The notes under the pieces: generated by a model
Database searches by the model: none
Told to the model about the DNA's origin: nothing
The model's input: only the letters and a program-made list of their open reading frames with translations
Assembly: GCF_012034175.1 (NCBI RefSeq)
Contig: NZ_JAATEJ010000013.1
Coordinates: forward strand, 62,001-126,000
From: Actinacidiphila epipremni
GTDB taxonomy: Bacteria > Actinomycetota > Actinomycetes > Streptomycetales > Streptomycetaceae
Direction: 5' to 3'
DNA length: 64,000 nt
Shown here: positions 8,001 through 20,000 of the stretch, piece after piece
Position numbering within the stretch: the stretch's first letter is position 1
Layout of the letters: every line of letters starts with the position of its first letter
Position numbers and translations under genes: made by a program

Positions 8001-11000
8001 GGCTGTCGGGCGAGGCGCGGCCGGGCGGCGCGCGGGCGGCGGGGGCCGTGGCGGCGGCCGGCGACGACCCGGTCGTCATCGTCGCGATGGCGTGCCGCTA
8101 CCCGGGCGGCGTCAGCTCCCCCGAGGAGCTGTGGGAGCTGGTCGCGGCCGGCGGCGACGCCATCGGGCCCTTCCCCGACGACCGCGGCTGGGACCTGGAC
8201 GCCCTCTACGACCCGGACCCGGACCACCCGGGGACCGCGTACGTCCGCGAGGGCGGCTTCCTGCGGGACGCGGGCGCCTTCGACCCGGCGCTCTTCGGGA
8301 TCAGCCCGCGCGAGGCCGAGGCGATGGACCCGCAGCAGCGGCTGCTGCTGGAGACCGCGTGGGAGACCTTCGAGCGGGCCGGCATCGCCCCGGACTCGCT
8401 GCGCGGCACGCGCTCCGGCGTCTTCGTCGGCGCGACGGCGCAGGACTACGGGCCGCGGCTGCACGAACCGGCCGAGGGCTTCGACGGCTATCTGCTGACC
8501 GGCAGTACGGCGAGCGTCGCGTCGGGCCGGGTCGCGTACACCTTCGGTCTTGAGGGTCCGGCGGTCACCGTGGACACGGCCTGCTCGTCGTCGCTGGTGG
8601 CGCTGCACCTGGCGGCCCAGGCGCTGCGGCAGGGCGAGTGCGACCTGGCGCTCGCGGGCGGCGTCACGGTGATGGCGACGCCGGGCATGTTCCTGGAGTT
8701 CAGCCGGCAGCGCGGGCTCTCCGCGGACGGCCGCTGCAAGCCCTTCGCCGCGGCGGCCGACGGCACGGCGTGGGCCGAGGGCGCGGGCCTGCTGCTGCTG
8801 GAGCGGCAGTCGGACGCACGACGCAACGGCCACCACGTGCTGGCCGTCGTCCGCGGCTCGGCGATCAACCAGGACGGCGCGTCCAACGGCCTGACCGCGC
8901 CCAACGGCCCGTCCCAGGAGCGGGTGATCCGCCAGGCGCTCGCGCAGGCCGCGCTCGATCCGGCCGACGTGGACGCCGTCGAGGCGCACGGCACGGGCAC
9001 GCGACTTGGCGACCCGATCGAGGCGGAGGCGCTGCTCGCGACGTACGGGCAGCACCGGCCGGCCGAACGGCCGCTGCTGCTGGGCTCGTTGAAGTCCAAC
9101 ATCGGGCATGCGCAGGCCGCGGCGGGGGTCGCGGGGCTCATCAAGATGGTGCTGGCGATGCGGCACGGCGTGCTGCCGCGCACGCTGCATGTGGACGCGC
9201 CGACCCCGCATGTGGACTGGACGGCGGGCAACATCCGGCTGCTGGCCGAGGACACGTCCTGGACGACGCCGGACGACCGGCCGCGGCGGGCCGCCGTGTC
9301 GTCCTTCGGCATCAGCGGCACCAACGCGCACGTCATCGTCGAACAGCCGGTGGAGGAGCGGGAGTCGGACCCGGTGCCGGTCGCACCGGCGCTGTGGCCG
9401 CTCTCGGCGCACAGCCCGGAGGCGCTGCGGGCCCAGGCGGCGCGGCTGCGGGCGTACGTGGCGGAGCGGCCGGCGGTGGACGCGGGGCTCGTCGGGCGCG
9501 TCCTGGCCGCGGGGCGGGCGGAGTTGGCGCACCGGGCGGTGGTCCTGGCCGACGACCGCGACGAGGCGCTGGCCGCGCTCGCCGCCCTGGCCGAGGGCGC
9601 CGATCACCCGGCGGCCGTGCCGAGCACCCGGGCACGCGGCGGCAGGGCCTTCGTCTTCTCCGGCCAGGGCAGCCAACGGCCCGGCATGGGGCGGGAGTTG
9701 TACGCGGCGTATCCGGCGTACGCGGCGGCCTTCGACGAGGTCTGCGCGGCCCTCGATGCGCACCTGGACCGGCCGCTGCGCCCACTCGTCCTCGACGGCG
9801 ACGAGTCGATCCACCAGACCCGGTATGCGCAGCCCGCGCTCTTCGCGCTCCAAGTCGCCCTTGTCCGGCTGCTGGAGAGCTGGGGCATCACGCCCGACGT
9901 CGTCGCCGGCCATTCGCTGGGCGAGCTGTCGGCTGCGCACATTGCCGGCGTTCTCACGCTGCCCGACGCGGCCCGCCTCGTGGCCGCGCGCGGGCGGCTC
10001 ATGTACGCGGCCGTCCCCGGTGGCGCGATGACGGCGCTGGAGGCGACCGAGGACGAGGTCCGGCCGCTGCTGGACGAATCCGCGGTCTCGATCGCCGCGG
10101 TCAACAGCCCCTCGGACCTGGTGGTTTCGGGCGACGCCGACGCCGTGCGGCGCATCGCCGACCATTTTGCCGCGCTCGGCCGCCGCACCCGCGCCCTCAC
10201 CGTCAGCCACGCCTTCCACTCCCCCCACATGGAGCCGGTGCTCGACGACTTCCGGGCGGTCGCCGAGACCGTCGACTACCGGCCGCCTCGTATCCCGCTG
10301 GTCGGCGGCGGCGACCCGACGAGCGCCGCCTACTGGACCGCGCACATCCGCGGGGCCGTGCGCTACCACGACGCCGTCCGGGCCCTCACCGCCGAGCACC
10401 GCCCCGCCGCCACGCTGGAGATCGGCCCGGACGCCGCCCTCACCCCGCACACCCCCGACGCCATCCCGCTGCTGCGCCGGGACCGGCCCGAGCCGCGGAC
10501 CCTCGCGCTCGGCCTCGCGGCGGCCTTCGCGCCGCCCCGCCCGGCCGGCGCCGGGCACCCGGTCGTACAGGACCTGCCCACGTACGCCTTCCAGCGGCAG
10601 CACCTGTGGCTGCGGCCGGCCGCGGCGGGGGCCGGCGCGCAGGGGCTGGGGCTGGACGCGTCGGGGCATCCGCTGCTCGCGGCGGCGGTCGAGCAGGCGC
10701 AGGACGGCGGGCTGCTGCTCACCGGGCGGCTCTCCCGGGACGCGCAGCCGTGGCTGGTGGACCACGCGATCCTGGGCGCGGTGCTGCTGCCGGGCACGGC
10801 GTTCGTGGAGTTCGCGCTCGCCGCGGGCGAGCAGGCCGGGGCGCCGCGGGTGGCGGAGCTGACGCTGGAGGAGCCGCTGGTGCTGCCGGCGCGGGGCGCG
10901 GTGCAGGTGCAGGTCGCGGTGTCCGCCGCCGGGCCGGACGGCCGCCGGGCGGTGGGCGTCCACGCGCGGGCGGAGGGCGGCGAGTGGACCCGGCACGCGT

Positions 11001-14000
11001 CGGGGACGCTCGCGCCCGGCACCGCTGCCGCGCCGGGCCCGGCGGGGGCGTGGCCGCCGCCGGGGGCGGAGCCGGTGGACGTCGAGGAGCTGTACGCGTC
11101 GCTGGACGCGCTCGGCTACGCGTACGGGCCGGCCTTCCGCGGTGTCCGGGCCGCGTGGCGGCTGGGTGAGGGCGAGCTGGCGGCGGAGCTGGCGCTGCCC
11201 GACACCCGGGAGGCCGCGGGGTATCTGGTCCACCCGGCGCTGCTGGACGCGGCCCTGCACCCGCTGGTGGCCCGCGCCGCCGAGGGGGCGGCGGGCGGCC
11301 TGCCGCTGCCCTTCTCCTGGTCGGGTGTCGAGCTGTCGGCGACGGGCGCGGACGCGCTGCGGGTGCGGTGGTCCGGCGACGCGTTGACGGCGTGGGACGG
11401 GGCGGGGCAGCCGGTGCTGGGCGTCGAGGCCCTGACGCTGCTCCCGGCGGACCCGGCGCGGCTGTCGGGGGCCGGCGCGCCCGCCGGTGACCTGCACCGC
11501 GTGGCGTGGGTACCGCTGCGCTCGCCGGCGGCGTCGGGGCCGGCCGGTGCCGGTGCCGTTCTCGTCGCCGGGCCGGCCGAGCTGCCCGCCGACGTCCCGC
11601 CGGTCGTCGCCGTGCCCGTACCGCCCGGGCGCGGCGCCGCCGGCTTCGCGCTGGGCCTGGTACGGGACTGGCTCGCGGAGGAGCGGTACGCGGACGCGCG
11701 GCTGCTGCTGCTCACCCGGGACGCCGTCGCCGCGGTCGAGGGGGACACGCTCGCCGACCCGTGGGCCGCGGCGGTGTGGGGCCTGGTCCGCTCGGCGCAG
11801 GCCGAGCACCCGGACCGGTTCGCCGTCGCGGACACCGACGACCTCGACGCCCTGCCGGCACTGGCCGCCGCGCTGCCGGACGAGCCCCAACTGGCTTCGC
11901 GGGGCGGGGTTTTGTACGTGCCCCGGCTGGTCGCCGCGCCCATGGCCTCCGCCGCGGAGGGCGGCTTCACCGGGCGGAGGGTACTGGTCACCGGCGCCAC
12001 CGGCGGGCTCGGGCGGCGCCTGGTACGGCACTTGGCCGAGCGGCACGGAGTGCGGGACTTCCTGCTGCTCAGCCGGCGCGGCCCGCTCGCGCCCGGCGCC
12101 GGCGAACTCGCGGACGAGCTGCGCGGCTTCGGGGTCCGGGCCACCTTCGCGGCCGTCGATGTCGCCGACCGGGGCGCCCTGGCGGACGTCCTGGCGCAGG
12201 CGGTGCACGAAGGGCCGCCGCTGGGCGCGGTGTTCCACCTGGCGGGCGGGCTGGACGACGGCACCGTCGCCGGGCTGACCGACGAGCGGCTGGACGCGGT
12301 GCTGCGGCCCAAGGCGGACGCCGCGCACCATCTCCATGAGCTGACACAGGAGTTGGCGCCCGAGCTGGCCGCCTTCGTGCTCTTCTCCTCCGTCACCGGT
12401 GTGACCGGCACTGCCGGGCAGGCCAACTACGCCGCCGCCAACGCCGCGTTGGACGCGCTCGCCGCGCACCGGCGGGCCCGCGGGCTGCCCGCGGTGTCGC
12501 TGGCCTGGGGGCTGTGGGCGGACGCCGACGGCATGGCGTCGGGGCTGGGCGGCGCCGAACGGGAGCGCTGGGCGCGCTCGGGCCTGCTGCCGCAGGGCAC
12601 CGACGAGGGCCTCGCGCTGCTGGACCGGGTCCTCGCGGCCGGCGCCGCCGGGAGCCTCGTCCCGGTGCGCCTCGACCGCGCCGCCCTCCGCACCCGGGCC
12701 GTGGCGGGCCCGCTGCCCGCCGTGCTGCGCGATCTCGTACGGGCCCCGCGCCGCCGGGCCGCCACCGCCGCCGTGCCAGCCGCCGACGGCTCCTGGGCCG
12801 GCCGGACCGCCCGCCTCCCGGTCGCCGAACGGACCCGGGCCGTACGCGAGTTGGTACGCGGCACGGTCGCGACCGTGCTCGGGTACGCGACACCGGCGAC
12901 CATCGACACCGGCCGGGCGTTCAAGGAGCTCGGCTTCGACTCCCTCACCGGCGTGGACCTGCGCAACCGCCTCGCCGCGGCGACCGGCCTGCGGCTGTCC
13001 GCCACGGCCGTCTTCGACCACCCCTCGCCCGGGTCCCTGGCGGCCCACCTGCTCACCCTGCTCCCCGGGGCGGACCGGGCCGACACGGCAGCCGCGGTGG
13101 CGACGGCGGCCGGCGTCCAGGATGACCCGGTCGTCATCGTCGGGATGGCGTGCCGCTACCCCGGCGACGTCACCTCCCCCGAGGAGCTGTGGGAGCTGGT
13201 CGCGTCCGGCGGCGACGCCATCGGGCCCTTCCCCGACGACCGCGGCTGGGACCTGGACGGCCTGTACGACCCGGACCCCGACCACATCGGCACCTCCTAC
13301 TCCCGCGAAGGCGGATTCCTCTACAGCGCAGGCGAGTTCGACGCGGAGTTCTTCGGGATCAGCCCGCGCGAGGCGGTCGCGGCGGACCCGCAGCAGCGGC
13401 TGCTGCTGGAGACCGCGTGGGAGACCTTCGAGCGCGCCGGGCTGGACCCGACGGCGGTGCGCGGCTCGCGGACCGGCGTCTTCGCCGGCGTCATGTACAA
13501 CGACTACGGCTCGCGCGTGGCCAAGGCCCCCGCGGAGCTGGAGGGTTACCTGCTGACCGGCAACACCTCCAGCGTCATCTCGGGCCGGCTCGCCTACACC
13601 TTCGGCCTGGAGGGCCCGGCGGTCACCGTGGACACCGCCTGCTCGTCGTCGCTGGTGGCGCTGCACCTGGCCGCGCAGGCGCTGCGGCAGGGCGAGTGCG
13701 ACCTCGCGCTGGCCGGCGGCGTCACGGTGATGGCGCGGCCGGACACCTTCGTCGAGTTCAGCCGGCAGCGCGGGCTCTCCGCGGACGGCCGCTGCAAGTC
13801 CTTCGCGGCGGGCGCGGACGGCACCGGCTGGTCGGAGGGCGTGGGCCTGCTCCTGGTGGAGCGGCTGTCGGACGCACAACGCAACGGCCACCGCGTGCTG
13901 GCCGTCGTGCGCGGCTCGGCGGTCAACCAGGACGGCGCGTCCAACGGCCTGACCGCGCCCAACGGCCCCTCCCAGGAACGCGTCATCCGCCAGGCCCTCG

Positions 14001-17000
14001 CGCAGGCCGCCCTCGGCCCGGCCGACGTGGACGCCGTCGAGGCGCACGGCACCGGCACGAAGCTCGGCGACCCGATCGAGGCGCAGGCGCTCATCGCCGC
14101 CTACGGTCAAGGCCGCGCGGAACCTTTGTGGTTGGGCTCGCTCAAGTCCAACATCGGCCACACGCAGGCCGCCGCGGGCGTCGGCGGCATCATCAAGATG
14201 ATCCAGGCCATGCGGCACGGCCTGCTGCCGCGCACGCTGCACATTGACGAGCCGACACCGCACGTCGACTGGTCCGAGGGCACCGTCCGGCTGCTCACCG
14301 ACGCGCGGCAATGGACCACGCCGGACGACCGCCCCCGCCGCGCCGCCGTCTCCTCCTTCGGCATCAGCGGCACCAACGCCCACGTCATCCTCGAACAGCC
14401 CCCGGCGGACGCCGAATCCGCTCCCGAGCCGCACGCCGACCGCCTCACCCCGTGGCCGCTGTCGGCCCGCAGCCCCGAGGCCCTGCGCGACCAGGCGGCC
14501 CGCCTGCACGCACACGCCCAGGCCGAACCCTCACTCCCCGCCGCGCAGATCGCCCGCACTCTGGCAACGGGCCGCGCGGCCCTGGAGCACCGGGCCGTCG
14601 TCCTCGCGGACTCCGCTGCCGACCGGCTCGCCGCCCTGGCGGCCCTGGCCGCGGACGAGGACCACCCGGCGGTGGTACGCGGCCAGGCCGCCGCGTCCGG
14701 CGGGGTGGCGTTCGTCTTCTCCGGCCAGGGCAGTCAACGCCCGGGCATGGGGCGGGAGTTGTACGAGGCGTATCCGGCGTACGCGGCGGCGTTCGACGAG
14801 GTCTACGCGGCCCTCGACCCGCACCTGGACCGGGCGCTGCGCGAGCTGGTCCTGGACGGGGACGAGGCCATTGACCGGACGCAATATGCGCAGCCCGCGC
14901 TCTTCGCGCTCCAAGTCGCCCTTGTCCGGCTGCTGGAGAGCTGGGGCATCACGCCCGACGTGCTCGCCGGGCACTCGCTGGGCGAGCTGTCGGCTGCACA
15001 TATTGCCGGCGTTCTGACCCTCCCGGACGCCGCCCGGCTCGTCGCCGCGCGGGCCCGGCTCATGGGCGCGGCAACGCCCGGCGGTGCGATGACGGCGCTG
15101 GAGGCGACCGAGGACGAGGTCCGGCCGCTGCTGGACGAGACGGCCGTCTCCGTCGCGGCCGTCAACAGCCCTACCAACCTGGTGGTTTCCGGTGATCCGG
15201 CTGCTGTCCGGCGCATCGTCGAGCACTTCGCCGCGCTCGGCCGCCGCACCCGCGCCCTCACCGTCAGCCACGCCTTCCACTCCCCCCACATGGAGCCCGT
15301 CCTCGACGACTTCCGCGCCGTCGCCGGGACCGTCGACTACCGGCCGCCCGTCCTCCCTCTCGTCAGCGGAGGCGACCCCACCGCCGCGGACTACTGGACC
15401 GCGCACATCCGCGGCACCGTCCGCTACCACGACGCCGTCCAGGCCCTCACCGCCGAGCACCACCCCGCCGTCACCCTGGAGATCGGCCCCGACGCCGCCC
15501 TCACCTCGCACACCCCGGACGCCGTCCCCCTGCTGCGCCGCAAAAAGTCCGAGTCGGCGAGCCTCCTGGCTGCCGTCGCGGCGGCCTATGTCGCGGGCGT
15601 GGCCGTGGACTTCAGCGGCACGCTCCCGGCCCCGTATCCCCTTGTCGATCTACCGACATACGCCTTCCAGCGGCGCCGCTACTGGCTGAGCGCCACCGCG
15701 GACGACGACGCCGGGCCGCTGCTCGGTGAGCCGGTGGAGCTCGCGGAGGACGGCGGGCTGCTGTTCTCGGCGCGGGTGGGGCGCGACCGGCTGCCGTGGC
15801 TGGCGGATCACGCGGTTGACGGGGTGCCGCTGGTGCCGGGCGCGCTGCTCGTCGCCCTGGCGCTGGAGGCCGCGGGCCACACGGACGCGCCGGCCGTCGA
15901 GGAACTGGCGCTGGAGGCGCCGCTCGTGCTGCCGGCCGACCGGGCGGTGGCGCTCCAGGTCGCGGTGTCCGCGGCGGACGAGGACGGCCGCCGGCCGTTC
16001 TCCGTGCACGCCAGGCCCGCCGACGACGCGCCCTGGGAGCGGCACGCCGCGGGCCTGCTCGGCCCCGAACCGCAGCCGGTGGGAGCGGCGCCGCTGGGTG
16101 CGTGGCCGCCTGCCGGGGCGCGGCCGGTCGAGGTCGCGGAGGCGTACGCGGACCTCGCCGCGCTCGGTTACGGCTACGGTCCGGCTTTCCGCAACCTCGC
16201 CGCCGCATGGCGGGCCGCCGACGGCACGCTCTTCGCCGAGGTGCGGCTGCCCGACGAACTGGCCGACTCCGCAAGCGGTTTCGCCCTGCACCCGGCGCTG
16301 CTGGACGCGGCGCTGCATCTGCTGCCGCTCCAGGGCGACGGCGGCGTGCGGCTGCCGTTCGCGTGGTCGGGCGTGCGGCTGCGCGCGGTGGGCGCGACGT
16401 CGCTGCGGGTACGGCTGGCGCCGGTGCCGGGCGGTGACGCGGTGGCGGTGCTGCTGGCCGACCCGGCGGGCGGCACCGTCGCCGAGGTCGACCGGCTGGC
16501 GCTGCGACCGCTGCCGCAGGGCGCGTTGGCCGCCGCGAGCGGTGGCAGCCCGCTGTACGAGGTGGCCTGGGTCGCGGCCGGCCCCGCAGCCGCCCCGGCC
16601 GCACCCGCCGCGCGCCTGGTCCGTATCGGGGCGGCCGGCTCCCCCGCCGAGGCTGCGGGCAGCGCGCTGGCGCACGTCCAGGAGTGGCTGGCGGACGGTG
16701 CGGAGGGCACGCTCGCCCTGGTCACCTCGCATGCCGTCGCGGCCCTCGGCGGTGAGGGTGTACGGGATACGGCGGCGGCTGCGGTGTGGGGCCTGGTGCG
16801 TACCGCGCAGAGCGAATACCCGGACAGGTTCGTGCTGGTCGACACCGACGGTACGGCCGCGTCCGAGGCGGCACTCGGGGCGGCGGCCGGCTCGGGTGAG
16901 CCGCAACTGGCGCTGCGTGACGGCCGGTTGCTGGTCCCCCGGCTGGCGAGGACGGCCGCCACGCCTGCCGGGCCCGGTGTCTTCGGCGCCGGTACGGTGC

Positions 17001-20000
17001 TGGTCACCGGCGCGACCGGGGCGCTCGGCGGGCTCGTCGCCGAACATCTGGTCACCCGGCACGGCGTGCGGAACCTGCTGCTCACCAGTCGTCGCGGGCC
17101 GGAGGCACCCGGCGCAGCCGAACTCCTCGACCGGCTCCACGCGCTCGGCGCGCACGCCGAGTTGGCGGCCTGCGACGCCGCCGACCGGGACGCGCTCGGC
17201 GCGCTCCTCGGCGCCGTCCCCGCCGAACGCCCCCTGACCGGTGTCGTCCACGCGGCGGGCGTGCTGGACGACGGCCTGCTCACCGACCTCACCCCCGGCC
17301 GGCTGGCACATGTGCTGAGCGCCAAGGCCGACGCGGCGCAGCATCTGCACGAGTTGACGCGCGGCAGCGACCTCGCCGCTTTTGTGCTCTTCTCCTCCGT
17401 CGCCGGTGTCGCCGGGACCGCCGGGCAGGCCAACTACGCGGCAGCGAATGCCGCGTTGGACGCGCTGGCCGAGCACCGGCGCGGGCTCGGGCTGCCGGCG
17501 CGGTCGGTGGCGTGGGGGCTGTGGCAGGGCCTCGACGGCATGGGCGCGGAGCTGTCGGCGGCCCACCTGGCGCGGCTGCGGCGGACCGGTATCGCGCCGC
17601 TGCCCGCGGAGCAGGCGCTGCGCCACTTCGACGCGGCCCTCGGCGCCGATGGGCCCGCGGTGCTCGTCGCCTCGGCCTTCGACACCGCCGCGCTGTCCGC
17701 GGCGGACCCGGCGCCTCCTGCGCCGCTGCGCTCGCTGATGCGGGCCCGCCCGGTGCGGCGCACCGCCGCCGCGGCGGGAACGCGGCGGGAGGGCTCGTTC
17801 GCGGAGCGGCTGGCGGGGCTCGCCCGGCCCGAGGCGCGGCGGCTGGTGCTGGACCTGGTGCGGCGGACGGCCGCGACGGTGCTCGGCCACAGCGACGCGG
17901 GCGCGGTCGCGGACGGCCGCGCGTTCACCGACCTGGGCTTCGACTCGCTCGCCGCGGTCGACCTGCGCAACCGGCTCGGCGCGGCGACCGGCCTGCGGCT
18001 GCCGACCACGCTGGTCTTCGACCACCCGACGCCGGTGGCGCTCGCGGAGCAGCTGCTGGCCGAACTGCCCGCCGAACTCACCGCCGCCGAGGGCAAGTCG
18101 GTGGCCCCCGGCTCCGCCGCGGTCCCTCGTGACACGGACCCCATCGCGATCGTGGCGATGGCCTGCCGCTATCCGGGCGGGGTGCGCTCGCCCGAGGACC
18201 TGTGGCAGTTGGTGGCCGACGGGGTGGACGCGGTCTCGGAGTTCCCGGCCGACCGCGGCTGGGACCTGCGGACGCTGTACGACCCGGAGGGCGCGCGGAC
18301 GGGCAGTTCGTACACCCGCCACGGCGGATTCCTGCACGACGCCGCGGACTTCGACCCGGACTTCTTCGGGATGAGCCCGCGGGAGGCGCTCACGACCGAC
18401 CCGCAGCAGCGGCTGTTGCTGGAGACCGCGTGGGAAGCCTTCGAGCGGGCGGGGGTGGACCCGCACACGCTGCGGGGCTCGCGGACCGGAGTGTTCGCGG
18501 GCGTGATGTACAACGACTACGGGGCGCGGCTGCACCAGGGTGGGCAGGCCCCGGACGGCGTCGAGGGCTACCTGGTCAGCGGCAGCGCGGGCAGCGTGGC
18601 GTCCGGCCGGGTCGCGTACACCTTCGGTCTTGAGGGGCCCGCGGTCACCGTGGACACGGCGTGCTCGTCGTCGCTGGTGGCGCTGCATCTGGCGGCGCGG
18701 TCGCTGCGTGCCGGTGAGTGCGACCTGGCGCTCGCGGGCGGTGTCACGGTGATGGCGAGCCCGGCCACGTTCGTGGAGTTCAGCCGGCAGCGCGGGCTGT
18801 CCGCGGACGGCCGCTGCAAGCCGTTCGCGGCGGCGGCCGACGGCACCGGCTGGAGCGAGGGTGCCGGGCTGCTGCTCGTCGAGCGGCTGTCCGACGCCCG
18901 CCGCAACGGCCACGAAGTGCTGGCGCTGGTGCGGGGTTCCGCGGTCAACCAGGACGGCGCCTCGAACGGGCTGACCGCCCCCAACGGCCCTGCCCAGCAA
19001 CGGGTGATCCGCGCGGCGCTCGCCGACGCGGGGCTGGCGCCCGCCGACGTGGACGCCGTCGAGGCGCATGGCACCGGGACGACGCTCGGTGACCCGATCG
19101 AGGCGCAGGCGGTGCTCGCGACGTACGGCCAAGGCCGGCCTGCGGAGCGGCCGTTGCGGCTGCGGTCGGTGAAGTCGAACATCGGGCACACGCAGGCCGC
19201 GGCCGGCGTCGCGGGCGTCATCACGTCGGTGCTGGCGATGCGGCACGGTGTGCTGCCGCGCAGCCTGCATGTCGACGAGCCGACGCCGCACGTCGACTGG
19301 GCGGCGGGCGCGGTGGAGCTGCTGACGCAGCAGGCGCCGTGGCCGCAGGTGGACCGGCCGCGCCGGTCGGCGGTGTCGTCGTTCGGCATCAGCGGCACGA
19401 ACGCGCATGTGGTGCTGGAGCAGGGCGACTTCCCGGCAACCGCGGACGAGCGGGAGCCGGGGCGGCCGGTGGCCGATCCGGTGGTGGTGCTCGCCGCGCA
19501 CTCGGCGGAGGCGCTGCGTTCCCGGGCGGCCCAGCTGCGCTCCCTGGCCGAGTCCCGGCCCGAGCTGGACGCGGCGGCGCTGGCCCGTACGTCCGCCGGC
19601 CGGGCGGCGGCAGGGCTGGCCCACCGGGCGGCGATCGCGGCGGGCGCCGATGTCCCGGCGGTGGTACGGGCGTTGGCCGCCCTGGAGGACGGCGGTACGG
19701 CCCCCGGGCTGATCCGCGGAACCACTTCAGGGGCGGCGCCCCGGGTGGCCTTCCTCTTCACCGGGCAGGGCAGCCAGCGGCTCGGCATGGGGCACGAACT
19801 GTACGACTCCTACGGTGACTTCGCCGCCGCGTTCGACGAGGTGTGCGCGGCGCTCGACCCGCACCTGGACCGGCCGCTGCGGGACGTGGTCTTCGGCTCC
19901 CCCGGCGCGGAGCCGGTGCTGGACCGCACCGGCTACGCCCAACCGGCGCTCTTCGCACACCAGGTGGCGCTGCTGCGGCTCGCCGCCACGCGCGGGGTGC

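Noticed and set aside
4436-14515. Very long open frames on the minus strand opposite the PKS genes
   Set aside because: They are Gly/Arg/Pro-rich with no domain motifs and arise because high-GC codon bias removes stop codons from the opposite strand; the plus-strand frame has every expected PKS motif.
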